The notes beneath the pieces are model-generated. The model made no database searches. It worked only from the letters and a program-made list of their open reading frames with translations, and was not told the DNA's origin. Below are positions 37,961 through 47,762 of a stretch of 64,000 nucleotides of DNA, piece by piece. The stretch lies in contig CP155565.1 of the NCBI GenBank assembly GCA_039696685.1, positions 372,001 through 436,000 on the forward strand, in the 5' to 3' direction. Origin of the DNA: Vibrio sp. CDRSL-10 TSBA. GTDB lineage: Bacteria > Pseudomonadota > Gammaproteobacteria > Enterobacterales > Vibrionaceae. The position numbers and the translations under genes were made by a program. The stretch's first letter is position 1. Every line of letters begins with the position of its first letter.

Positions 37961-38868
37961 ACGAGCACCTGAAAGGGACGCAAACCATTACCAAACAAGA
38001 GTTACATAATCTGCTGGCACAGCCGGGCTGGTATTTAATGGCGGAAGCGGCGGTGAACGAATCGCTGTTAAGCGCTGTCCCTGAAGACAAGTTTGCCCAG
38101 CATCGCCTCTACTGGGATGAAATGGGTAAAGAAAATTCGTCTATTTCTCCATTTTTGCTACCGCTTGATTGCTTTTCCCGGGCCGAGCAAAACATTACGC
38201 ATGTTGCTCACTGGGGGATCGCTGTGCAGCTGCATGATGATTTTCAGTCGCTGACTACTGACCATCAGGTCGATTTGATTCAAAAACATTTCCGCGCCTG
38301 GACATTAGTGGTGTTACCTGACGATCAGCAAGTATTGATGCGCCTGACGGACTGGGACATTTTTAATGTGTTGTGGCGCTCAACAGACCCGGCGCAGTTA
38401 TCCGATTTACAGGGGCCTTTGAAACGAGTGGCTTACTGGCAGGCGGATCATGATGTGGCCACGATCCGGGAAATGAGTGCACCGCGCCAAACGACACCCA
38501 TGGTAATGCCGAATCGTTTATCCGAACGACAATATCAGGCACTGAGCGCGTGGGGAGAACGTCATGTGTATCAGCAATATCGCGCCCACCTTTATCAGCA
38601 TCATCCGCAAACTCAGCACTGGGATGACGAAACGTTCAACCAGTACCTGCTACGTAATGTGAACAGCGCTCATCAGCTCGGCTTCTATCAACAAGCCGAC
38701 GTGGTGGTGTATTTGAGTATTTCGTTGCTGCTGGGTGAGCAGTTTCATCAGTCAGATTGGGCACAGTCCATTCTTCAATCTCCACAGGTCATCGGCGATC
38801 AGAGTCGTATGGACCGATTATTGGCCGAAGCGGTGAATGCTTTAGGCGAGGACGCGACAGAATCATGA
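37957..38868 (+). CDS. DUF4123 T6SS adaptor, second copy
   Basis: 303 residues. Its layout is like the first adaptor: an N-terminal DUF4123-type domain (PGWYLMAEAAVNESLL, HVAHWGIAVQLHDDFQ, MRLTDWDIFNVLW) and a helical C-terminal part (LSERQYQALSAWGERHVYQQ). It overlaps the first adaptor and the rhs gene by ATGA at each end, so expression of the three is coupled. Directly preceding the effector, it is the probable loader of the Rhs protein. Sequence similarity between the two adaptors is low. Confidence 0.75.
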   Translation: MNEHLKGTQTITKQELHNLLAQPGWYLMAEAAVNESLLSAVPEDKFAQHRLYWDEMGKENSSISPFLLPLDCFSRAEQNITHVAHWGIAVQLHDDFQSLTTDHQVDLIQKHFRAWTLVVLPDDQQVLMRLTDWDIFNVLWRSTDPAQLSDLQGPLKRVAYWQADHDVATIREMSAPRQTTPMVMPNRLSERQYQALSAWGERHVYQQYRAHLYQHHPQTQHWDDETFNQYLLRNVNSAHQLGFYQQADVVVYLSISLLLGEQFHQSDWAQSILQSPQVIGDQSRMDRLLAEAVNALGEDATES

Positions 38869-41800
38869 GTCAGGGTAAGCAAACTGAATTATTATCGAGC
38901 GCTCAAGCGGCTAAACAAAACTTTCAAACGGACAACGTTATCGACGGAGGCTGCGTCGAGTGTGGTTGTGAAGTGTTTGTGCATTACCATTACGATGACG
39001 GCCAGCCGATCAGCGACGCCTCGTTTGTACTGACAGACAGTAATCAGGCAGAGATTACGGGGAAAACTGACGCCAACGGCATGTTTAAAGTGCAGAACAT
39101 GGGATGTGGAGCCTACGACCTGATGTTGGGTGAAGGCAGCGATGAATTTGAGCCGCAACCCAAATTGCAAAATAACCCCGTCTTGCAGGACAACCCGGAA
39201 TACGCGGTATTGGCCGGGGAATATTTTGCGTTGTTTACCCTGCTCAGAAAAGAAGGCTGCCTGGTATACGATGCGGATGACAGCAGTGATGAACATGTGG
39301 ATGTGGATCGTGATACCTGGTTTGTACCGGATGAATACGAAAGTGCATATGACCGCTTCTGGGAGCTTTCAGAGCAAATAAATAATGGCCCGATATCGCT
39401 GCGCCAGGCCGTCAATAAAATGCACAGCAGCCTGGCGGGAGAGATCGCCGGCCGGGCTCAGGATAACAGCGCCATTCTGTTGTTTTGCCAAATTGCGTTG
39501 GGCTTTGTTCCTGTGGTAGGGCAGGCTTTGGACCTCTATGATCTGGGCGATTGGGGCTGGCGCACTTATGAAGGTGATAACCTCGACAACTGGCACTGGG
39601 GCGAAGGTGCGCTGGTGGCGATTGGTTTTGTTCCGGGCTTGGGTGATGCGGCCAAGAAAACCGGTATGGCGATCATTGATGCGTTAAAGAAATCGGAGTC
39701 ACGAGCGATTCAACTGGCGATCAAGATGATTCGCAGCCTGTCCAACGGCAATATCGTGCAGTACCTTTCAGGGATAGCCAGCACGCTGAAAGAGTGCGGT
39801 TCAAAAGCGATACAATTGCTCGAAGACATCATTGCCGGCTTAGAAACGCCTGGTAAGCCAGAGCAACAGCTGGATCATCCGGTTAGCTAAAGATGCCTTC
39901 CTTGGCTTGATTAACGCCATGGATACGCTGGCTAAGAAAGTGGATGCCATGGTTGACTGGCTGATTACTCAGGTGAATGAATTTATCAGCAAAGTCGTCA
40001 CCCGGGTTTCCGGCACTCCGGCGCGCAAAAATACACTTCAGGACGCTCAGCCGATGAACGCCGGGACGGCAAAACCTGCGCAGCGCCTGGAACATGAGCA
40101 AAAGTCGGGCACTCATGAGCAAAGTGCGAACGATACCCAGAGCCGGGATGCGCAACAGAACACCAACTGCACCAACGAGTGTGGTACCGAACCTATCGAT
40201 CTGAACACCGGTAAAATGTTTGAGCAGCGCACAGAATTTAGTGTCGACGGTCTGCTGGCGCTTGAACTGACCCGCTATTATCAGTCAACCGGTGAACGAA
40301 CCTCCGGCATTCTTGGCTCACTATGGCGTACCAACTGGGATATCGCGCTTGAGATCCAGGATGAACAAGTGGAGTTTGTGGATTACGACCATTCCAGAGC
40401 CTTGTTTGTATTGCCTGCGGATCAGCAGGAGCGTACCCGCTCGATTAGGAAACCTGGCTGGACATTGCAACGTGACGGGTTTGACCTGACTCTGACTCAT
40501 GTGTCAGGTATGCAATATCGTTTTGGCCATGCTGAGGGGAACGCCTTAAAACTCAGTGCTATAGGGGATGCGTTTGGTCATCAGATCGAGTTTCTCTACG
40601 ACAGAGACCTACTGAAAGCCGTTGTGCTGCCTGACGGACGTTACATTAAAGTCAAATCACAACAGCGCCGGGTTGATTCTCTGGTGTTGTTCAGTTCGCA
40701 AGATTACATGCTGGAAACCCTGGCCACTTACCAATATGACCGCAAGGGTTGGCTGACGGCAGTGAGAGCGGCTCCGGGGCGTAACTTTGACTATCAATAT
40801 GATGGTAAAGGTTACTTAACTCGCTGGAATGATTTAGCTCATACCTGGGTTGAGCATGATTTTGACGAGCAGGGGCGAGCAATTGCTACCCGCTGTTCGG
40901 GCGATTTCTGGTGGGATAAAGTGCGTTACGACGATGAGCGGCACATTACTTACCACCGCGATGCCTTTGGTGGTGTGATTCAGTACCATCTGGATGAACG
41001 TAACCGTGCAGTTAAGATCGTTGCGGCAGACGGCGCAGAGACATTACAAGAATGGCAAGGTGAGCTGCTGTCGGCGATTGTAAATCCGAACGGTGAACGC
41101 ACTGAATACACGCACGATGAACTCGGTAATATCACGTTGGTGACATTGCCATCCGGTATTGCGCATCAATATCAGTATAACGAAAGCGGGCAACTGACGG
41201 CTTATATTAACCCTCTCGGGGCGATCTGGCTGCTGGATTACCATTCTGCCGGTACACTGCAGTCAGTTACTGACCCGGATGGTCACCAATGGGAGTATGA
41301 GTACAATGAGCATGGCTTACGTACACTAAGTCGTGGGCCTGATGGTCTTGCTGTACATTATGATTATGATGATATTGGGCGCCTGATTGGCCTGCGCCCC
41401 GAGATGGGCGAGGCGGTTACCTTCACTTATGACGCTTTAGGGCGTTTATCAGCGCGGACCATAGGCGGCCAAACCCGCCGCTGGCGTTATGAAGACACGA
41501 AGCGTATGCCTGCGCAAGTGGTGTACGAGGATGGCACGCACGCCAGTTTCCAGTATGACATTGAAGGCAACCTGACTAAGGTCACGGATGCGATGGGTAA
41601 CGCTTCCGCGTTTAGCTATGGCGCATTTGATAAATTGCTGACCGCGACGGACCCGATGGGCGCCGTTACCCAATATCATTACAACCCGATGGCTGAATTT
41701 GCCGGTGTGACCAACAGCCAGGGGCATCAATGGCGTTATGAGTTTGATGAATGTGGCCGAATTCATACCGAACGTCATTACGACGGCCGTGCTGAATCGT

Positions 41801-43773
41801 ACCGTTATGACTCAGCCGGAAGGCTGGTTGAACACATTAAACCCGACCAGCATGCCTTAGCGTACCGCTACAATGCCGATGGTCAGCTGGTCGAAAATCA
41901 CAGCTTGAATCCGCTTGGCGAGCAGACCGGACGTATCTGGTATGAATACGACGAAGCAGGGCGTTTAATCAGCGCGGAAAATGGCGACATTGATGTCGTG
42001 ATGGAGTACAGCCCCGGCGGGCAACTGCTTCAGGAATGCCTGGGTGGGGTCGCGCTGACACACCAATACGATAAAGCGGGATATCGCCAGCAACTCAGCG
42101 GGACACACACACTGCGCCAATACCAATGGCAGCAGGGCCAACTGGCCGGGTTACAGGTTGGTGACCACCAAGCGCTTAACTTTGCGTACAATCCGATGGG
42201 GCTGGAGCAACAGCGTCTTAATGGGCAGGGGTTCCACCTGCATCATGACTGGGATGACAGAGGACGTCTGCAGGCCCAGCGTCTGGGCAGCAAAACCCTG
42301 ACGGGTATGCCGGATGCGCTCAGAGAATATCACTATGACAAGCTTGATCGTTTAGTCGGTATTGATGACAGCCACTGGGGCAGTGAGCGGTTTGAGTTGA
42401 ACCGCAACGGTCAGATAACCCGCCGTACCCATACGCCGCAAAAAGGCAGCCAGCATCAGTTTGTCACCTTGTTTGGCTATGACAGCGAACTGAACTTAAA
42501 TGAAACGGCCAGCACTACATACTATACCGATAACGTGGTGCCCATCAGCCAGGCTGCGTTAAACAAAGCCGCCCGTCAGTATGATAACGCGGGACGTGTG
42601 GTTCAGGTCGGGCGTTTTACTTACCATTACGATGAATGTGGCCGTGCGATTCAGAAAGTGGAACGTAAAGATGGCTTCCGTCCGCAGGCAACGAACTTCA
42701 GTTGGGATGAGCACGACCGGCTAATCCGGATTGAACTGCCCAATGGTGAACGCTGGCGTTACCGCTACGATGCTTTCGGGCGTCGGGTTGCCAAAGAGTG
42801 TGAGCGCGGCGCACAAGCCAGTCAGCAGGTGCATTATCTGTATGACGGCGCGCAGGTCATCCAGCAAACGCTGAAAACCGCCAATGGCGAGGCGCTGCAA
42901 AGTACCGAATACATTTATGAGCCCGGGTCATTCCGGCCGGTGGCACAGGTCAACACTCACCATCAATTACAGACGGAAAAGCTGCACTATGTGGTGACCG
43001 ACCACGCAGGCACACCCAGAGAGCTGTGTTCAGAAAATGGTGAAATTGTCTGGCGTGGTGAGCAAGGTTTATGGCAAGGTCACCATCAGACATTGCAAAG
43101 TAATATCAAGCAGTTATTTGAGGATGTGGCCAACGACCCGGTGCAGTGTGATCTGCGCTACCAAGGTCAGTTAGAAGATAAAGAGTCCGGCCTTTACTAT
43201 AACCTCAACCGTTACTATGATGCAGACAGCGGTCAATACCTCAGCTCAGACCCGATAGGGATACTAGGCGGGCTGCGCCCTCAGGCGTACGTCCACAACC
43301 CGATGGAGTGGGTGGACCCGCTGGGGTTGGCGGGGCATAATCAAAAGAAACCTTTGGAAGTTGGTATAGTTGATGAATATGCTGTTGCGAAAAACAAAAC
43401 TGGAGATGGTACTATACACCGAGATCATCAACCATCTAAGGCAGCTCTAATCCATAGAGCTGAAACCTTAAAAGGCTCCGCTTTAACACCAACGGAGAGA
43501 AATCAAATTATTAATAAAGCGGTTTCAGTAAATGTGCCTGCGACAGTCCACAAGGCAGGACCTACATATGGCTCTAAAAACACAAAAGCTTTAATAACCT
43601 CAGATAGTAATGACTTAGCTGCAGCGGCCGTAAGAGATGCTAATGCCATGGTTAGTAATGCTAAGACTTTGGCGCCACAACATGTTAGTGTTTTGACTGA
43701 GTCCGCAAGTGCTATTAAAACAAAATCAAACAATGATTATGATGCTTGGTTACTAAGTATAATTGATGAGTGA
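38865..43773 (+). CDS. Rhs-family T6SS effector with polymorphic C-terminal toxin (frame break at 39843-39847)
   Basis: 1635 residues as one gene after reading GAAAC at 39843-39847 as GAAC (AGLERLVSQSNSWIIRLAKD). The N-terminal 330 residues have a Cys-containing beta domain (GGCVECGCEVFVHYHY) and a hydrophobic stretch (LLFCQIALGFVPVVGQALD). A linker leads to a DUF6531/YD-repeat shell (about residues 435-1480). The shell ends in the conserved DPIG...NPMEWVDPLGL cleavage region near 1484. The last 150 residues are the toxin tip, with RDHQPSKAAL and VPATVHKAGPTYG, a His/Asp-rich pattern suggesting a nuclease, which is not proven. The tip is AT-rich compared with the shell. Confidence 0.88.
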
Positions 43774-43782
43774 TACTGAATT

Positions 43783-44271
43783 ATGAACATAAAATTAAAC
43801 GAATTAATGTCCTTCTTGGGGAAAACTAGTAAAGATGAACCTTTGATTAGATACTTTTCAAGTATTAGCGTTGATATTTCGGATAAACTATCCTTGCCTG
43901 ATGGAGAATATAGAGTATATATAGATAAACCAGAACTTGGTATATCTATAGCTTTTACTGATGAAGCCATATACCTAGATAAAGAGAATCAACCAATTGG
44001 AATGGGCTTACTTTACTTTAGTGATATATTTTTGTATTCGGAAGGTAAAGATGGACACTCTCAATTTAAAGGAATATTACCCGTCGATATTTCATTCAAC
44101 TCTGACTATAACGACATATCCAGTAGTTTGGGTTCACCATCTTGGTCCCGAAATCGAAGTGATGGTTCATTAGCAGCAGCGAGATGGGATTCACTTGATA
44201 AATTTCGACTTCATATAACTTTCTCAAAGGATACTAAAATGCCTACAGTTATTAATATAAATTCTAAGTAG
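43783..44271 (+). CDS. Probable immunity protein of the Rhs toxin
   Basis: 162 residues starting 9 bases after rhs. It is acidic, without signal peptide or membrane segments, and therefore cytoplasmic, as expected for protection against a nuclease-type toxin. The C-terminal half, with GILPVDISFNSDYNDISSSL and a final DKFRLHITFSKDTKMPTVIN, resembles small polymorphic-toxin immunity proteins in outline. I cannot name the family. AT-rich codon use matches the toxin tip and differs from the rhs shell, so tip and immunity gene were probably acquired together. Confidence 0.7.
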   Translation: MNIKLNELMSFLGKTSKDEPLIRYFSSISVDISDKLSLPDGEYRVYIDKPELGISIAFTDEAIYLDKENQPIGMGLLYFSDIFLYSEGKDGHSQFKGILPVDISFNSDYNDISSSLGSPSWSRNRSDGSLAAARWDSLDKFRLHITFSKDTKMPTVININSK

Positions 44272-44509
44272 AGTAAGGTCATTAAATTGACTGTTAGGTG
44301 AGTTTTGTTTTTCATAGAAAACGAACAATGGGGCAGTTTTTACATCTTGTTGTTTGTGGATTAGCTATTTTGAGTTAAATGGTTAATTAATTCATCCTTT
44401 CCCTTAAATGGTAGACTTTTTCTTTATGAAAGTATCTGCCATTTCTATTTTCTCTATGAGCACGACGACGACAGTGCTGGTTACGATACATAACTTACCG
44501 GAAAACACG

Positions 44510-44640
44510 CTGCACCAATACCGATACCGATACCAATGGCAGCAGGGCCAGTTGGCCGGGTTACAGATTGGTAACCACCAAGCGCTTAACTTTGCGTATA
44601 ACCCGATGGGGCTGGAGCAACAGCGCCTTAATGGGCTGGG
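44510..44640 (+). pseudogene. Fragment of an rhs core gene
   Basis: About 125 bases closely match 42115-42235 inside the rhs shell, coding QWQQGQLAGLQIGNHQALNF and NPMGLEQQRLNG. The fragment starts and ends abruptly and runs directly into the 23-bp repeat of the kinase 3' end. Confidence 0.85.
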
Positions 44641-44660
44641 GTGATGTTGCTGTGAGCGGG
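44638..44660. repeat. Right copy of the 23-bp direct repeat flanking the T6SS module
   Basis: Identical to 31500-31522 at the kinase 3' end. A terminator hairpin follows 25 bases later, as would be expected downstream of the kinase gene. Confidence 0.85.
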
Positions 44661-44684
44661 TAGGTGAGGCAGTTGATGGATCTA

Positions 44685-44711
44685 AAATGGGGCTGTAAAG
44701 CCCCATTTAAC
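44685..44711. terminator. Bidirectional terminator
   Basis: Perfect 9-bp stem AAATGGGGC (44685-44693) / GCCCCATTT (44700-44708), loop TGTAAA. It is followed by TTTAAC on + and TTTTAG on -. It ends the lipoprotein gene and was perhaps once the terminator of the kinase gene. Confidence 0.75.
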
Positions 44712-44720
44712 AACTCGATA

Positions 44721-44982
44721 TTACAGGCCTTTTTCAAAGCACATGGTCAGTTCAGTCGTCGATTTATTGTCTGTGGTGTATTCAGATGCGTAAACCATAG
44801 TCCAGCCGTCATAAGCAGCCAGTTTCTTCGTTAGTGTTTGAAGAGCCGGTACCGACGGTTGTACAACGCAACATTTTATTTGGATGGTTGGTATCGAAAT
44901 CGCGTACTTGGCTGGTTACGTTGGCACCAGAACATGCGGTCAACATTACAGCTAAAATGGAAGTGAATAGACATTTATACAT
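44721..44982 (-). CDS. Small lipoprotein (frame break at 44822-44826)
   Basis: 86 residues after correction. A lipoprotein signal (MYKCLFTSILAVMLTAC, Cys17 as lipid anchor) is followed by a short mature part with SNTNEELAAYDGWTMVYASE and a final MCFEKGL. Two further Cys may form a disulfide. The raw frame stops early at GTTTC 44822-44826. Reading GTTC adds the natural end, with TAA at 44721-44723. The start at 44982 is preferred over 44991 because AGGA is 9 bases before it. Function unknown. Confidence 0.72.
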
Positions 44983-45091
44983 AGAAATCATCCTGTTATT
45001 TTTATTTCGCGTAAGAAATTAAAGGAATGTAGTTCTATATGCAACAAAAAATAAAACAAAGCTTTCTGATTAAAATGTATCTGGGCTGAAA

Positions 45092-45111
45092 AAGGAGCCC
45101 GAAGGCTCCTT
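45092..45111. terminator. Terminator hairpin between brnQ and the lipoprotein gene
   Basis: AAGGAGCC-CGAA-GGCTCCTT, an 8-bp perfect stem with a tetraloop, 39 bases after the brnQ stop. Its T tail is short in both directions. Confidence 0.65.
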
Positions 45112-45149
45112 ATCAATAATTGGTGATGTTGTTTCCAGCCAAAACGCAA

Positions 45150-46458
45150 TTAACTCTCAGTCACCACACGGGCATTGACTGTGCGGCCTTTGCTTAGTGC
45201 GGTTGCTGCAATCAGTACCAGCAAGGTTGGTACAATCCAGCCGGCGTAGTAGCTGTATAGTGGCAGCCATTCAGTCAACGTGGTGTCTGCTTTTGCAGGC
45301 ATGCTGCCCAGGATATGCAGAGCGTCCAGGCCGCCGAATACCAGCGCAGTGGCAACCGTTGCCAGCACGCCGCTGGTAGAGATAGAGCGTTTCAGTGGCG
45401 CAATCAGCAGCAGCGCAATCGCAATTGGGTGCAGTGCCACAACCGCTGGCAGGGTGATTTTCAGAAGCTGTTCCAGGCCAACGTTAGCCACCAGAGCCGC
45501 GATCACCATGCTGACAATCACGCTGTTACGGTAAGAGACTGACGGGAACGTTTTGCTGTAGAACTCACTACCGGCTGTGGTTACACCAATGATGGTGGTC
45601 AGACAGGCCAGAACCATCACTGCGCCCAGCAGAATCGTACCGAATACACCAAAGTGCATGGTTGTGAAGGCTGTCAGAATATCGCCGCCGTTGGTGAACG
45701 TTGTTGCGCCGCCAGCGCTGGTGGCACCGATGTAGGCCAGCGCGATGTAGACTAAGGCCATCGCAACAGCGTACATACCCGCTGCAATCAGGGTGTATTT
45801 GGCGATCGCTTTCGGCTGGCTGACGCCCATGCTTTGAATCGCGCGGAAGATAACCCAGCCAAAGCCAATCGAACCCAGTGCATCCATGGTCATGTAACCC
45901 TGCGTGATACCTTCTGAGAACGCGTTATTGACGTAGGCGCCGGTTGCCGTGCCAATTTCATGGGCAGGGAACAGCAGAGCGACCACAGACATCACAACCA
46001 GAATCGCCAGCAGAGCTGGCGTCAGCCATTTGCCTAGTGTGTCAATCAGTTTGCCCGGATAGAGCGAGAACAAAATCGCGGCGATACAGAACAGAACCGA
46101 GAACGGGATCAGGGCGCTGTCACCAAAGAAACGGGCTGATGCCGAACTGGTACGCGACGGTAATGGCGCGAGGCACGACGAATGCCGGGCCAATCACGAT
46201 AAATACCAGAATCCAGAAAGTGGTCGCAATCGGGCGTGGCAGAACAGAAGTCAGGTTATCAGAGCCGCCGACCAGAGCGACGATGACCAGTGCAAAGGCA
46301 GGTAAACCTACGCCAGCCAGCAAAAAGCCAGCCATGCCCTGAAACAGATGTTCACCGGCCTGATAGCCCAAAAATGGCGGGAAAATAAGGTTGCCCGCGC
46401 CTAAATACATGGCGAAGGTCATAAAGCCCAAAGCGGCAATGTTGCGTGCACTTAACAT
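45150..46458 (-). CDS. brnQ: BrnQ, branched-chain amino acid transporter (frame break at 46128-46132)
   Basis: 435 residues after correction, a 12-helix LIVCS-family symporter for Leu, Ile and Val. Markers are FAMYLGAGNLIFPPFLGYQAG, GPAFVVPRAITVAYQFGISP and the repeated-helix region with GNVGLEQLL-like segments. The frame breaks at 46128-46132 (GAAAC on +). Reading GAAC gives SPFFGDSALIPFSVLFC. ATG 46458 follows GAGGAAG; an upstream in-frame extension to 46524 lacks conservation. A leader with a leucine-rich peptide precedes it, suggesting control by leucine supply. Confidence 0.9.
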
Positions 46459-46554
46459 ACTCTTCCTCAATATGTCGGATGGGAAGCGGCTGCTGAGTGA
46501 GCGTGGAGGCGTCTCTGCCAGCAACTTCGACCGACAGAAAAATAAAATAGCCTG

Positions 46555-46659
46555 TCAGCCCCGGTGTAATAGACCCAGTGAGAGCAGGAGGAGCCGATCA
46601 GACGCAATCGCTTGCTTGCAACGGTGCAACAGACAAATTGTGGTAGCGGCGAATGACAT
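46555..46659 (-). CDS. Leucine-rich leader peptide upstream of brnQ
   Basis: 34 codons: MSFAATTICLLHRCKQAIAS then DRLLLLSLGLLHRG. Seven of the nine residues at 23-31 are Leu, using CTC, CTG, CTA and TTA. AGGA lies 6 bases before the ATG. The 9-base CTGTCAGCC before the ATG is complementary to GGCTGACAG at the stop, and a U-rich tract (ATTTTATTTTT) follows. This is the layout of a transcription attenuator. The peptide ends 97 bases before brnQ. Confidence 0.65.
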   Translation of the reverse strand: MSFAATTICLLHRCKQAIASDRLLLLSLGLLHRG

Positions 46660-46714
46660 ACTGAGTCCTGGCTGACAGTAAGTTCCGGAGAGTTAATCTC
46701 TCCTGTGTGGCGCC

Positions 46715-46744
46715 GTTATAAACGTTTACCCTATAACGTGGCAA
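46715..46744 (-). promoter_or_regulatory. Probable sigma-70 promoter of the brnQ leader
   Basis: On the minus strand, TTGCCA (46744-46739) is followed after 18 bases by TATAAC (46720-46715). It lies about 56 bases upstream of the leader peptide start. Confidence 0.5.
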
Positions 46745-47007
46745 CCCTTTAACCAGTAAATGGTGGAAATTTCTAATTATTTGATTTTGGTTAGAATAAT
46801 TAACTGAATATCAACTGATTAACCAAAACGAACAACTTAACACTTTTGCAATATTAACTACTTTCTATTCACGCTAGCGCGCAGCAAAAGCAACAGATAT
46901 TGCTAAGCTTGTGTGATTACATCGGATTTTATTCTTGAAATGATGAAATCAGGTGCATGTTTTATCGTATTGATTGTAGTCTGTTTTTTGGGCAAAAGGA
47001 CGTTACC

Positions 47008-47649
47008 ATGACAGAAAAGGTATTCTGGACAAATCCCTATTTAACCGAACTCACCTCGCATGTGTCGCGGGTGGACGGCAGTGAAGTGGAGCTGTCGCAC
47101 ACCATTTTTTATGCAGAGTCCGGTGGGCAGGAGAGCGATCAAGGCACCATCGGCGGTATCGATGTGGTCAAGGCAAGTAAATCCGGGCCCCGGATTATTT
47201 ATCAGCTAGCGTCGCAGCCAACCTTTACTGTCGGTGACAAGGTTGTGACTGTGATTGACTGGCCAAGACGTTATGCGTTGATGAAATTACATTTTGCGGC
47301 TGAAGTAGTACTTGAAATCTTCACCCAGCGTTTTGCTGATTTCGATAAAATTGGCGCTCATATCTCAGCCCAAAAAAGCCGGATTGATTTTGCCTGCCCG
47401 CATAGTATTACGCCGCTGCTGAGTGAAATTGAAGTCGAGGCACAGCAGTTGATCGATGCTGATCTGGCGATCGAGAGCCAGTTTTCCGATCCTCTGGTTG
47501 AACGTCGGTTCTGGAAAGTTGCGGGATTCGCGCAGGTTCCGTGTGGCGGAACCCATCTGCGCCGCACATCAGAAGTGGGTAGGATTGCCCTTAAACGCAA
47601 GAACGTCGGTAAAGGCAAGGAGCGGGTAGAGATCCTGCTGGCTGATTGA
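47008..47649 (+). CDS. AlaX-like alanyl-tRNA editing protein
   Basis: 213 residues, resembling the free-standing editing domain of alanyl-tRNA synthetase, which removes Ser or Gly from mischarged tRNA-Ala. The N-terminal barrel has FYAESGGQESDQG. The zinc motif CGGTH is present near residue 190. The usual HxxxH is changed to HFAAE, so one metal ligand is Glu instead of His. ATG 47008 has AAAAGGA upstream. It is divergent from brnQ. Activity with the altered site is uncertain. Confidence 0.8.
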   Translation: MTEKVFWTNPYLTELTSHVSRVDGSEVELSHTIFYAESGGQESDQGTIGGIDVVKASKSGPRIIYQLASQPTFTVGDKVVTVIDWPRRYALMKLHFAAEVVLEIFTQRFADFDKIGAHISAQKSRIDFACPHSITPLLSEIEVEAQQLIDADLAIESQFSDPLVERRFWKVAGFAQVPCGGTHLRRTSEVGRIALKRKNVGKGKERVEILLAD

Positions 47650-47666
47650 TTTCGACCTAGATAAAA

Positions 47667-47700
47667 CAAAGCCAGCGTAGTTGCGCTGGCTGTGTTTTTT
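47667..47700. terminator. Intrinsic terminator
   Basis: AGCCAGCG (47670-47677) pairs with CGCTGGCT (47684-47691) across TAGTTG, followed by GTGTTTTTT. It lies between convergent genes. Confidence 0.85.
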
Positions 47701-47762
47701 ATAGAGATGAGTTTCGTAGAGATGAATGTATGGTGATGCACTCTCGACTTTAGGTCGTGCGA

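Noticed and set aside
44408..44644. 78-residue protein with an Rhs-like end
   Set aside because: The first half has no family resemblance and the second is an rhs core fragment; it is a remnant.
46391..46675. Open frame on the plus strand opposite the brnQ leader
   Set aside because: No ribosome site or family resemblance; it is antisense to the brnQ start and the leader peptide.
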